64,000 nt of DNA from assembly GCF_018687715.1 (NCBI RefSeq), contig NC_056755.1, positions 25,932,501 to 25,996,500 of the forward strand, read 5' to 3'. Numbering within the stretch: the stretch's first letter is position 1; every line of letters begins with the position of its first letter. The stretch comes from Carya illinoinensis. Lineage: Eukaryota > Streptophyta > Magnoliopsida > Fagales > Juglandaceae. Shown here in pieces: positions 11,497-23,794 of this stretch. A program made the translations under genes and the position numbers. A model generated the notes under the pieces. It was not told the DNA's origin and did no database searches. It worked only from the letters and a program-made list of their open reading frames with translations.

Positions 11497-12741
11497 ATGA
11501 AGGATGAACAACAACAATTAAATTTGTAAGGCTCATTTAGAAAAGGTGAGATAGAATTAAAAGGGCAATTATGTTCCAAACAAGGTTTTGTGATGACTAA
11601 TCACTTGTGAGTTGATTAATGCCCTCAACTTTATTCATAAACCTAACAATGGTGGAATGCGAACTTTAGGGCCGTGTGGCACATCCTAGGCTCGAGGAAA
11701 ACCAATGGTTTGGCGTATGTGCGCAAGAATTCATGAAAAGACGGGTTTGTTCGAGCCAATTTGTCCAATGCCTGAAACGAACCAAGAGTGTTAATGAGGG
11801 ATGGATGTGATGTGAGATTGCCCTTGAGAAAATGGTTTAAGAGGCTCGGGCTTTGGGCTGATTAGTTCCAATGCACATGCAGGTGCACCTACGTGGGATT
11901 GTATTCCATCTATTGAAATGTGTTGGATCAATTCTAATCCACTAATTCAACCATGGTGAGATGAGAACGTGTGGGGCGTGTGGCACTTCTTCGGCTTGAG
12001 GGAAACCGTTTGTATGCTGAATGGGGGCTACAATTGGAACAGTGATAGAAAAGATAGGTTTATTCGAGTCAATTCGTTCAGTGCTAGAAATGAGCTGTAA
12101 GGCTTTAATCATGGACGCATTTGATGAGATTTCCCTTGAGAAAATGGTGTAAAGGGCGTTGGCTTTTGGGCCGATTAGTTGCAATGCACATGGAGGTGCG
12201 CGTAGGTGGCAATTGGCTGTGACTTGTCTGTTCCATTGACATTCCTTTTGTCGAAATGTGCTGGATCAAGTGTAATGTTCAAATTCACTCTATGAAGGAT
12301 GAACAACAACAATTAAATTTGTAAGGCTCATTTAGAAAAGGTGAGATAGAATTAAAAGGGCAATTATGTTCCAAACAAGGTTTTGTGATGACTAATCACT
12401 TGTGAGTTGATTAATGCCCTCAACTTTATTCATAAACCTAACAATGGTGGAACGCGAACTTTAGGGCCGTGTGGCACATCCTAGGCTCGAGGAAAACCAA
12501 TGGTTTGGCGTATGTGCGCAAGAATTCATGAAAAGACGGGTTTGTTCGAGCCAATTTGTCCAATGCCTGAAACGAACCAAGAGTGTTAATGAGGGATGGA
12601 TGTGATGTGAGATTGCCCTTGAGAAAATGGTTTAAGAGGCTCGGGCTTTGGGCTGATTAGTTCCAATGCACATGCAGGTGCACCTACGTGGGATTGTATT
12701 CCATCTATTGAAATGTGTTGGATCAATTCTAATCCACTAAT
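11152..12741 (+). repeat. Off-register 795-bp tandem duplication
   Basis: Segment 11152-11946 (C from its base 147 plus almost all of the following A) is repeated at 11947-12741, joined at TCA. Both copies share rare states: gagaacgtg and gtaatgttc in C, and cataaacc, ccaagagtg and ccaatttgtcc in A. The clear difference I saw is ggaatgcg against ggaacgcg in A. Confidence 0.88.
11497..12291 (+). repeat. Unit 9, irregular A-C fusion, 795 bp
   Basis: A 11497-11949 lacks its last few bases and is joined directly to C at 11950-12291, which lacks its first ~146 bp. The join reads aattca-accatgg, with TCA (11947-11949) common to both parents. Unlike the AC units, the join is not at homologous monomer ends. 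The C part shares gagaacgtg and gtaatgttc with unit 8; the A part shares cataaacc, ccaagagtg and ccaatttgtcc with unit 10. This fits a 795-bp tandem duplication better than loss of B. Confidence 0.93.
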
Positions 12742-13728
12742 TCACTCTATGAATGATGAAAAACAACAATAAAAGTCATAAGGTCCGTATAAAAAAGGCG
12801 AGAATGGATTAATAAGAAAATTAAGCTCAAAACATCGTTTAGAGACGACTAATCACCTGTAAGTTTGTTAATGCCTCAACTTAAGTTAAAACCTTCACAA
12901 TGGCAGGTTGTGGTCATGAAGGACATGTGGCACTTCTTGGGCTCGATGGAAACCGATGGTGGGGCTTATGTGGGCTGCGATTGGAAGAACGAAAGAAAAG
13001 GCGGGTCTTTCCGGGGCCAATTCGTCCATTTCTAGTAATGAGCTGGAAGGGTTAAGGTAGGAGGCATTTCATGAGATTTCACTTGAGAAAATAATATAAA
13101 AGGCATGGGTTAGGGGCTGATTAGTTGCAATGCACGTGGATGTGCACCAAGGTGGCGATTGGCGGGGACTTGGGCGTTGGAATGACATTCCTTCAACGGA
13201 AATGTCGTGGATCAATTCCAATCCACTAATTCACTCTTAGATTGATAAAGAACAAGAATAGCAGTCGTAAGGTCCACATATATAAGCTAAGAAAGAATTA
13301 AAAAGGAAATTAACCTGAAAACACGGTTTAGAGATGACTATTGACTTGTGAGTTGATTAATGCCCTCAACTCAAGTTAGAAGCTCAACCATGGTGAGATG
13401 AGAACATGTGGGGCGTGTGGCACTTCTTCGGCTTGAGGGAAACCGTTTGTATGCTGAATGGGGGCTACAAATGGAACAGTGATAGAAAAGATAGGTTTAT
13501 TCGAGTCAATTCGTTCAGTGCTAGAAATGAGCTGTAAGGCTTTAATCATTGACGCATTTGATGAGATTTCCCTTGAGAAAATGGTGTAAAGGGCGTTGGC
13601 TTTTGGGCCGATTTGTTGCAATGCACATGGAGGTGCGCGTAGGTGGCGATTGGCTGTGACTTGTCTGTTCCATTGACATTCCTTTTGTCGAAATGTGCTG
13701 GATCAAGTGTATTCTTCAAATTCACTCT
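12292..13728 (+). repeat. Unit 10, ABC, 1,437 bp
   Basis: A 12292-12748, B 12749-13237, C 13238-13728. A is nearly identical to the A of unit 9. B has a 1-bp deletion near 12,875 (atgcctcaac). It is the first unit with the second-domain states ctagtaatgag in B, ctcaagttag in C and ggcgattggc in C. C carries a private T at 13615 (gatttgttgc). Confidence 0.95.
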
Positions 13729-15166
13729 ATGAAGGATGAACAGCAACAATTAAATTTGTAAGGCTCATTTAGAAAAGGTGAGATAGAATTAAAAGGGCAA
13801 TTATGTTCAAAACAAGGTTTTGTGATGACTAATCACTTGTGAGTTGATTAATGCCGTCAACTTTATTCAGAAACCTAACAATGGTGGAATGAGAACTTTA
13901 GGGCCGTGTGGCACATCCTAGGCTCGAGGAAAACCAATGGTTTGGCGTATGTGCGCAAGAATTCATGGAAAGACAGGTTTCTTCGAGCCAATTCGTCCAA
14001 TGCCTGAAACGAACCAGGAGTGTTAATGAGGGATGGATGTGATGTGAGATTGCCCTTGAGAAAATGGTTTAAGAGGCTCGGGCTTTGGGCTGATTAGTTC
14101 CAATGCACATGCAGGTGCACCTACGTGGGATTGTATTCCATGTATTGAAATGTGTTGGATCAATTCTAATCCACTAATTCACTCTATGAATGATGAAAAA
14201 CAACAATAAAAGTCATAAGGTCCGTATAAAAAAGGCGAGAATGGATTAATAAGAAAATTAGGCTCAAAACATCGTTTAGAGACGACTAATCACCTGTAAG
14301 TTTGTTAATGTCGTCAACTTAAGTTAAAACCATCACAATGGCAGGTTGTGGTCATGAAGGACATGTGGCACTTCTTGGGCTCGATGGAAACCGATGGTGG
14401 GGCTTATGTGGGCTGCGGTTGGAAGAACGAAAGAAAAGGCGGGTCTTTTCGGGGCCAATTCATCCATTTCTAGTAATGAGCTGGAAGGGTTAAGGTGGGA
14501 GGCATTTCATGAGATTTCACTTGAGAAAGTAATATAAAAGGCATGGGTTAGGGGCTGATTAGTTGCAATGCACGTGGATGTGCACCAAGGTGGCGATTGG
14601 CGGGGACTTGGGCGTTGGAATGACATTCCTTCAACGGAAATGTCGTGGATCAATTCCAATCCAGTAATTCACTCTTAGATTGATGAAGAAGAAGAATAGA
14701 AGTCGTAAGGTCCACATATATAAGCTAAGAAAGAATTAAAAAGGAAATTAACCTGAAAACACGGTTTAGAGATGACTATTGACTTGTGAGTTGATTAATG
14801 CCCTCAACTCAAGTTAGAAGCTCAACCATCGTGAGATGAGAACATGTGGGGCGTGTGACACTTCTTCGGCTTGAGGGAAACCGTTTGTATGCTGAATGGG
14901 GGCTACAATTGGAACAGTGATAGAAAAGATAGGTTTATTCGAGTCAATTCGTTCAGTGCTAGAAATGAGCTGTAAGGCTTTAATCATGGACGCATTTGAT
15001 GAGATTTCCCTTGAGAAAATGGTGTAAAGGGCGTTGGCTTTTGGGCCGGTTAGTTGCAATGCACATGGAGGTGCGCGTAGGTGCCGATTGGCTGTGACTT
15101 GTCTGTTCCAATGACATTCCTTTTGTCGAAATGTGCTGGATCAAGTGTATTCTTCAAATTCACTCT
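13729..15166 (+). repeat. Unit 11, ABC, 1,438 bp
   Basis: A 13729-14185, B 14186-14675, C 14676-15166. It is rich in private changes: catggaaagacagg in A, ctgcggttgg and ccagtaattc in B, and gaagaagaatag, accatcgtgag and gggccggtt in C. It shares cacgtggatg in B with unit 10. Confidence 0.95.
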
Positions 15167-16604
15167 ATGAAGGATGAACAACAACAATTAAATTTGTAAG
15201 GCTCATTTAGAAAAGGTGAGATAGAATTAAAAGGGCAATTATGTTCAAAACAAGGTTTTGTGATGACTAATCACTTGTGAGTTGATTAATGCCCTCAACT
15301 TTATTCAGAAACCTAACAATGGTGGAATGAGAACTTTAGGGCCGTGTGGCACATCCTAGGCTCGAGGAAAACCAATGGTTTGGCGTATGTGCGCAAGAAT
15401 TAATGAAAAGACGGGTTTCTTCGAGGGAATTCGTCCAATGCCTAAAACGAACCAGGAGTGTTAATGAGGGATGGATGTGATGTGAGATTGCCCTTGAGAA
15501 AAGGGTTTAAGAGGCTCGGGCTTTGGGCTGATTAGTTCCAATGCACATGCAGGTGCACCTACGTGGGATTGTATTCCATCTATTGAAATGTGTTGGATCA
15601 ATTCTAATCCACTAATTCACTCTATGAATGATGAAAAACAACAATAAAAGTCATAAGGTCCGTATAAAAAAGGCGAGAATGAATTAATAAGAAAATTAAG
15701 CTCAAAACATCGTTTAGAGACGACTAATCACCTGTAAGTTTGTTAATGCCGTCAACTTAAGTTAAAACCTTCACATTGGCAGGTTGTGGTCATGAAGGAC
15801 ATGTGGCACTTCTTGGGCTCGATGGAAACCGATGGTGGGGCTTATGTGGGCTGCGATTGGAAGAACGAAAGAAAAGGCGGGTCTGTTCGGGGCCAATTCG
15901 TCCGTTTCTAGTCATGAGCTGGAAGGGTTAAGGTGGGAGGCATTTCATGAGATTTCACTTGAGAAAATAATATAAAAGGCATGGGTTAGGGGCTGATTAG
16001 TTGCAATGCACATGGATGTGCACTAAGGTGGCGATTGGCGGGGACTTGGGCGTTGGAATGACATTCCTTCAACGGAAATGTCGTGGATCAATTCCAATCC
16101 ACTAATTCACTCTTAGATTGATAAAGAACAAGAATAGAAGTCGTAAGGTCCACATATATAAGCTAAGAAAGAATTAAAAAGGAAATTAACCTGAAAACAC
16201 GGTTTAGAGATGACTATTGACTTGTGAGTTGATTAATGCCCTCAACTCAAGTTAGAAGCTCAACCATGGTGAGATGAGAACATGTGGGGCGTGTGGCACT
16301 TCTTCGGCTTGAGGGAAACCGTTTGTATGCTGAATGGGGGCTACAAATGGAACAGTGATAGAAAAGATAGGTTTATTCGAGTCAATTCGTTCAGTGCTAG
16401 AAATGAGCTGTAAGGCTTTAATCATGGACGCATTTGATGAGATTTCCCTTGAGAAAATGGTGTAAAGGGCGTTGGCTTTTGGGCCGATTAGTTGCAATGC
16501 ACATGGAGGTGCGCGTAGGTGGCGATTGGCTGTGACTTGTCTGTTCCATTGACATTCCTTTTGTCGAAATGTGCTGGATCAAGTGTATTCTTCAAATTCA
16601 CTCT
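15167..16604 (+). repeat. Unit 12, ABC, 1,438 bp
   Basis: A 15167-15623, B 15624-16113, C 16114-16604. A reads caagaattaatg, which removes the usual GAATTC, while cgagggaattcg a few bases on creates another. The variants cctaaaacg and aaaagggttt are shared with unit 18. B has the private string ctagtcatgag. Confidence 0.95.
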
Positions 16605-18042
16605 ATGAAGGATGAACAACAACAATTAAATTTATAAGGCTCATTTAGAAAAGGTGAGATAGAATTAAAAGGGCAATTATGTTCAAAACAAGGTTTTGTG
16701 ATGACTAATCACTTGTGAGTTGATTAATGCCCTCAACTTTATTCAGAAACCTAACAATGGTGGAATGAGAACTTTAGGGCCGTGTGGCACATCCTAGGCT
16801 CGAGGAAAACCAATGGTTTGGCGTATGTGCGCAAGAATTCATGGAAAGACGGGTTTCTTCGAGCCAATTCGTCCAATGCCTGAAACGAACCAGGAGTGTT
16901 AATGAGGGATGGATGTGATGTGAGATTGCCCTTGAGAAAATGGTTTAAGAGGCTCGGGCTTTGGGCTGATTAGTTCCAATGCACATGCAGGTGCACCTAC
17001 GTGGGATTGTATTCCATCTATTGAAATGTGTTGGATCAATTCTAATCCACTAATTCACTCTATGAATGATGAAAAACAACAATAAAAGTCATAAGGTCCG
17101 TAGAAAAAAGGCGAGAATGGATTAACAAGAAAATTAAGCTCAAAACATCGTTTAGAGACGACTAATCACCTGTAAGTTTGTTAATGCCGTCAACTTAAGT
17201 TAAAACCTTCACAATGGCAGATTGTGGTCATGAAGGACATGTGGCACTTCTTGGGCTCGATGGAAACCGATGGTAGGGCTTATGTGGGCTGCGATTGGAA
17301 GAACGAAAGAAAACGCGGGTCTGTTCGGGGCCAATTCGTCCATTTCTAGTAATGAGCTGGAACGGTTAAGGTGGCAGGCATTTCATGAGATTTCACTTGA
17401 GAAAATAATATAAAAGGCATGGGTTAGGGGCTGATTAGTTGCAATGCACATGGATGTGCACCAAGGTGGCGATTGGCGGGGACTTGGGCGTTGGAATGAC
17501 ATTCCTTCAACGGAAATGTCGTGGATCAATTCCAATCCACTAATTCACTCTTAGATTGATAAAGAACAAGAATAGAAGTCGTAAGGTCCACATATATAAG
17601 CTAAGAAAGAATTAAAAAGGAAATTAACCTGAAAACACGGTTTAGAGATGACTATTGACTTGTGAGTTGATTAATGCCCTCAACTCAAGTTAGAAGCTCA
17701 ACCATGGTGAGATGAGAACATGTGGGGCGTGTGGCACTTCTTCGGCTTGAGGGAAACCGTTTGTATGCTGAATGGGGGCTACAAATGGAACAGTGATAGA
17801 AAAGATAGGTTTATTCGAGTCAATTCGTTCAGTGCTAGAAATGAGCTGTAAGGCTTTAATCATGGATGCATTTGATGAGATTTCCCTTGAGAAAATGGTG
17901 TAAAGGGCGTTGGCTTTTGGGTCGATTAGTTGCAATGCACATGGAGGTGCGCGTAGGTGGCGATTGGCTGTGACTTGTCTGTTCCATTGACATTCCTTTT
18001 GTCGAAATGTGCTGGATCAAGTGTATTCTTCAAATTCACTCT
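16605..18042 (+). repeat. Unit 13, ABC, 1,438 bp
   Basis: A 16605-17061, B 17062-17551, C 17552-18042. Diagnostic states shared with unit 15: aaatttataagg, ttaacaagaaaatt, gaaaacgcggg, ggtggcagg, catggatgcattt and gggtcgatt. Private states: ccgtagaaaaaagg and ggcagattgtgg in B. Confidence 0.96.
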
Positions 18043-19480
18043 ATGAAGGATGAACAACAACAATTAAATTTGTAAGGCTCATTTAGAAAAGGTGAGATAG
18101 AATTAAAAGGGCAATTATGTTCAAAACAAGGTTTTGTGATGACTAATCACTTGTGAGTTGATTAATGCCGTCAACTTTATTCAGAAACCTAACAATGGTG
18201 GAATGAGAACTTTAGGGCCGTGTGGCACATCCTAGCCTCGAGGAAAACCAATGGTTTGGCGTATGTGCGCAAGAATTCATGAAAAGACGGGTTTGTTCGA
18301 GCCAATTCGTCCAATGCCTGAAACTAACCAGGAGTGTTAATGAGGGATGGATGTGATGTGAGATTGCCCTTGAGAAAATGGTTTAAGAGGCTCGGGCTTT
18401 GGGCTGATTAGTACCAATGCACATGCAGGTGCACCTACGTGGGATTGTATTCCATCTATTGAAATGTGTTGGATCAATTCTAATCCACTAATTCACTCTA
18501 TGAATGATGAAAAACAACAATAAAAGTCATAAGGTCCGTATAAAAAAGGCGAGAATGGATTAATAAGAAAATTAAGCTCAAAACATCGTTTAGAGACGAC
18601 TAATCACCTGTAAGTTTGTTAATGCCGTCAACTTAAGTTAAAAACTTCAGAATGGCAGGTTGTGGTCATGAAGGACATGTGGCACTTCTTGGGCTCGATG
18701 GAAACCGATGGTGGGGCTTATGTGGGCTGCGATTGGAAGAACGAAAGAAAAGGCGGGTCTTTTCGGGGCCAATTCGTCCATTTCTAGTAATGAGCTGGAA
18801 GGGTTAAGGTGGGAGGCATTTCATGAGATTTCACTTGAGAAAATAATATAAAAGGCATGGGTTAGGGGCTGATTAGTTGCAATGCACATGGATGTGCACT
18901 AAGGTGGCGATTGGCGGGGACTTGGGCGTTGGAATGACATTCCTTCAACGGAAATGTCGTGGATCAATTCCAATCCACTAATTCACTCTTAGATTGATAA
19001 AGAACAAGAATAGAAGTCGTAAGGTCCACATATATAAGCTAAGAAAGAATTAAAAAGGAAATTAACCTGAAAACACGGTTTAGAGATGACTATTGACTTG
19101 TGAGTTTATTAATGCCCTCAACTCAAGTTAGAAGCTCAACCATGGTGAGATGAGAACATGTGGGGCGTGTGGCACTTCTTCGGCTTGAGGGAAACCGTTT
19201 GTATGCTGAATGGGGGCTACAAATGGAACAGTGATAGAAAAGATAGGTTTATTCGAGTCAATTCGTTCAGTGCTAGAAATGAGCTGTAAGGCTTTAATCA
19301 TGGACGCATTTGATGAGATTTCCCTTGAGAAAATGGTGTAAAGGGCGTTGGCTTTTGGGCCGATTAGTTGCAATGCACATGGAGGTGCGCGTAGGTGGCG
19401 ATTGGCTGTGACTTGTCTGTTCCATTGACATTCCTTTTGTCGAAATGTGCTGGATCAAGTGTATTCTTCAAATTCACTCT
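18043..19480 (+). repeat. Unit 14, ABC, 1,438 bp
   Basis: A 18043-18499, B 18500-18989, C 18990-19480. Diagnostic states shared with unit 16: ctagcctcgagg, aaactaacc, agtaccaatgc, aaaacttcagaatgg and gagtttattaatg. Confidence 0.96.
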
Positions 19481-20918
19481 ATGAAGGATGAACAACAACA
19501 ATTAAATTTATAAGGCTCATTTAGAAAAGGTGAGATAGAATTAAAAGGGCAATTATGTTCAAAACAAGGTTTTGTGATGACTAATCACTTGTGAGTTGAT
19601 TAATGCCCTCAACTTTATTCAGAAACCTAACAATGGTGGAATGAGAACTTTAGGGCCGTGTGGCACATCCTAGGCTCGAGGAAAACCAATGGTTTGGCGT
19701 ATGTGCGCAAGAATTCATGGAAAGACGGGTTTCTTCGAGCCAATTCGTCCAATGCCTGAAACGAACCAGGAGTGTTAATGAGGGATGGATGTGATGTGAG
19801 ATTGCCCTTGAGAAAATGGTTTAAGAGGCTCGGGCTTTGGGCTGATTAGTTCCAATGCACATGCAGGTGCACCTACGTGGGATTGTATTCCATCTATTGA
19901 AATGTGTTGGATCAATTCTAATCCACTAATTCACTCTATGAATGATGAAAAACAACAATAAAAGTCATAAGGTCCGTATAAAAAAGGCGAGAATGGATTA
20001 ACAAGAAAATTAAGCTCAAAACATCGTTTAGAGACGACTAATCACCTGTAAGTTTGTTAATGCCGTCAACTTAAGTTAAAACCTTCACAATGGCAGGTTG
20101 TGGTCATGAAGGACATGTGGCACTTCTTGGGCTCGATGGAAACCGATGGTAGGGCTTATGTGGGCTGCGATTGGAAGAACGAAAGAAAACGCGGGTCTGT
20201 TCGGGGCCAATTCGTCCATTTCTAGTAATGAGCTGGAACGGTTAAGGTGGCAGGCATTTCATGAGATTTCACTTGAGAAAATAATATAAAAGGCATGGGT
20301 TAGGGGCTGATTAGTTGCAATGCACATGGATGTGCACCAAGGTGGCGATTGGCGGGGACTTGGGCGTTGGAATGACATTCCTTCAACGGAAATGTCGTGG
20401 ATCAATTCCAATCCACTAATTCACTCTTAGATTGATAAAGAACAAGAATAGAAGTCGTAAGGTCCACATATATAAGCTAAGAAAGAATTAAAAAGGAAAT
20501 TAACCTGAAAACACGGTTTAGAGATGACTATTGACTTGTGAGTTGATTAATGCCCTCAACTCAAGTTAGAAGCTCAACCATGGTGAGATGAGAACATGTG
20601 GGGCGTGTGGCACTTCTTCGGCTTGAGGGAAACCGTTTGTATGCTGAATGGGGGCTACAAATGGAACAGTGATAGAAAAGATAGGTTTATTCGAGTCAAT
20701 TCGTTCAGTGCTAGAAATGAGCTGTAAGGCTTTAATCATGGATGCATTTGATGAGATTTCCCTTGAGAAAATGGTGTAAAGGGCGTTGGCTTTTGGGTCG
20801 ATTAGTTGCAATGCACATGGAGGTGCGCGTAGGTGGCGATTGGCTGTGACTTGTCTGTTCCATTGACATTCCTTTTGTCGAAATGTGCTGGATCAAGTGT
20901 ATTCTTCAAATTCACTCT
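19481..20918 (+). repeat. Unit 15, ABC, 1,438 bp
   Basis: A 19481-19937, B 19938-20427, C 20428-20918. It is a near copy of unit 13, 2,876 bp upstream, without that unit's two private changes in B. Confidence 0.96.
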
Positions 20919-22356
20919 ATGAAGGATGAACAACAACAATTAAATTTGTAAGGCTCATTTAGAAAAGGTGAGATAGAATTAAAAGGGCAATTATGTTCAA
21001 AACAAGGTTTTGTGATGACTAATCACTTGTGAGTTGATTAATGCCGTCAACTTTATTCAGAAACCTAACAATGGTGGAATGAGAACTTTAGGGCCGTGTG
21101 GCACATCCTAGCCTCGAGGAAAACCAATGGTTTGGCGTATGTGCGCAAGAATTCATGAAAAGACGGGTTTGTTCGAGCCAATTCGTCCAATGCCTGAAAC
21201 TAACCAGGAGTGTTAATGAGGGATGGATGTGATGTGAGATTGCCCTTGAGAAAATGGTTTAAGAGGCTCGGGCTTTGGGCTGATTAGTACCAATGCACAT
21301 GCAGGTGCACCTACATGGGATTGTATTCCATCTATTGAAATGTGTTGGATCAATTCTAATCCACTAATTCACTCTATGAATGATGAAAAACAACAATAAA
21401 AGTCATAAGGTCCGTATAAAAAAGGCGAGAATGGATTAATAAGAAAATTAAGCTCAAAACATCGTTTAGAGACGACTAATCACCTGTAAGTTTGTTAATG
21501 CCGTCAACTTAAGTTAAAAACTTCAGAATGGCAGGTTGTGGTCATGAAGGACATGTGGCACTTCTTGGGCTCGATGGAAACCGATGGTGGGGCTTATGTG
21601 GGCTGCGATTGGAAGAACGAAAGAAAAGGCGGGTCTTTTCGGGGCCAATTCGTCCATTTCTAGTAATGAGCTGGAAGGGTTAAGGTGGGAGGCATTTCAT
21701 GAGATTTCACTTGAGAAAATAATATAAAAGGCATGGGTTAGGGGCTGATTAGTTGCAATGCACATGGATGTGCACTAAGGTGGCGATTGGCGGGGACTTG
21801 GGCGTTGGAATGACATTCCTTCAACGGAAATGTCGTGGATCAATTCCAATCCACTAATTCACTCTTAGATTGATAAAGAACAAGAATAGAAGTCGTAAGG
21901 TCCACATATATAAGCTAAGAAAGAATTAAAAAGGAAATTAACCTGAAAACACGGTTTAGAGATGACTATTGACTTGTGAGTTTATTAATGCCCTCAACTC
22001 AAGTTAGAAGCTCAACCATGGTGAGATGAGAACATGTGGGGCGTGTGGCACTTCTTCGGCTTGAGGGCAACCGTTTGTATGCTGAATGGGGGCTACAATT
22101 GTAAAAGGGATAGAAAAGATAGGTTTATTCGAGTCAATTCGTTCAGTGCTAGAAATGAGCTGTAAGGCTTTAATCATGGACGCATTTGATGAGATTTCCC
22201 TTGAGAAAATGGTGTAAAGGGCGTTGGCTTTTGGGCCGATTAGTTGCAATGCACATGGAGGTGCGCGTAGGTGGCGATTGGCTGTGACTTGTCTGTTCCA
22301 TTGACATTCCTTTTGTCGAAATGTGCTGGATCAAGTGTATTCTTCAAATTCACTCT
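20919..22356 (+). repeat. Unit 16, ABC, 1,438 bp
   Basis: A 20919-21375, B 21376-21865, C 21866-22356. It is a near copy of unit 14 until about 22,065. Inside C it then acquires private changes, gggcaaccg and caattgtaaaaggg, which mark the downstream edge of the double-unit duplication. A has a private cctacatggg. Confidence 0.95.
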
Positions 22357-23794
22357 ATGAAGGATGAACAACAACAATTAAATTTATAAGGCTCATTTAG
22401 AAAAGGTGAGATAGAATTAAAAGGGCAATTATGTTCAAAACAAGGTTTTGTGATGACTAATCACTTGTGAGTTGATTAATGCCCTCAACTTTATTCAGAA
22501 ACCTAACAATGGTGGAATGAGAACTTTAGGGCCGTGTGGCACATCCTAGGCTCGAGGAAAACCAATGGTTTGGCGTATGTGCGCAAGAATTCATGGAAAG
22601 ACGGGTTTCTTCGAGCCAATTCGTCCAATGCCTGAAACGAACCAGGAGTGTTAATGAGGGATGGATGTGATGTGAGATTGCCCTTGAGAAAATGGTTTAA
22701 GAGGCTCGGGCTTTGGGCTGATTAGTTCCAATGCACATGCAGGTGCACCTACGTGGGATTGTATTCCATCTATTGAAATGTGTTGGATCAATTCTAATCC
22801 ACTAATTCACTCTATGAATGATGAAAGACAACAATAAAAGTCATAAGGTCCGTATAAAAAAGGCGAGAATGGATTAACAAGAAAATTAAGCTCAAAACAT
22901 CGTTTAGAGACGACTAATCACCTGTAAGTTTGTTAATGCCGTCAACTTAAGTTAAAACCTTCACAATGGCAGGTTGTGGTCATGAAGGACATGTGGCACT
23001 TCTTGGGCTCGATGGAAACCGATGGTAGGGCTTATGTGGGCTGCGATTGGAAGAACGAAAGAAAAGGCGGGTCTGTTCGGGGCCAATTCGTCCATTTCTA
23101 GTAATGAGCTGGAACGGTTAAGGTGGGAGGCATTTCATGAGATTTCACTTGAGAAAATAATATAAAAGGCATGGGTTAGGGGCTGATTAGTTGCAATGCA
23201 CATGGATGTGCACCAAGGTGGCGATTGGCGGGGACTTGGGCGTTGGAATGACATTCCTTCAACGGAAATGTCGTGGATCAATTCCAATCCACTAATTCAC
23301 TCTTAGATTGATAAAGAACAAGAATAGAAGTCGTAAGGTCCACATATATAAGCTAAGAAAGAATTAAAAAGGAAATTAACCTGAAAACACCCTTTAGAGA
23401 TGACTATTGACTTGTGAGTTGATTAATGCCCTCAACTCAAGTTAGAAGCTCAACCATGGTGAGATGAGAACATGTGGGGCGTGTGACACTTCTTCGGCTT
23501 GAGGGAAACCGTTTGTATGCTGAATGGGGGCTACAATTGGAACAGTGATAGAAAAGATAGGTTTATTCGAGTCAATTCGTTCAGTGCTAGAAATGAGCTG
23601 TAAGGCTTTAATCATGGACGCATTTGATGAGATTTCCCTTGAGAAAATGGTGTAAAGGGCGTTGGCTTTTGGGCCGATTAGTTGCAATGCACATGGAGGT
23701 GCGCGTAGGTGGCGATTGGCTGTGACTTGTCTGTTCCATTGACATTCCTTTTGTCGAAATGTGCTGGATCATGTGTATTCTTCAAATTCACTCT
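22357..23794 (+). repeat. Unit 17, ABC, 1,438 bp
   Basis: A 22357-22813, B 22814-23303, C 23304-23794. It has the unit 13/15 states aaatttataagg and ttaacaagaaaatt but not their gaaaacgcggg. C carries aacaccctttag and gtgtgacac, a pair found again in unit 33, making this unit the likely relative of the 5' part of unit 33. Confidence 0.95.

Larger units (their letters stand above)
16605..22356 (+). repeat. Second 2,876-bp double-unit tandem duplication (units 13-14 and 15-16)
   Basis: Units 13 and 15 share one set of rare states and units 14 and 16 another, so 16605-19480 is repeated at 19481-22356. The similarity decays inside the C monomer of unit 16, at about 22,065. This event is independent of the 1-10.5 kb block, because the diagnostic states differ. 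Confidence 0.92.

Noticed and set aside
11497..12291. Unit 9 as a ninth AC unit produced by the common B deletion
   Set aside because: Its junction differs from all AC joins, C lacks its first ~146 bp, and it does not carry the AC-linked C variants.
13546..13749. Minus-strand ORFs of 67-68 codons at 13546-13749, 25046-25252 and 35078-35284
   Set aside because: They arise from local substitutions or indels in three C monomers, extend across the C/A boundary and have no counterpart in other units.
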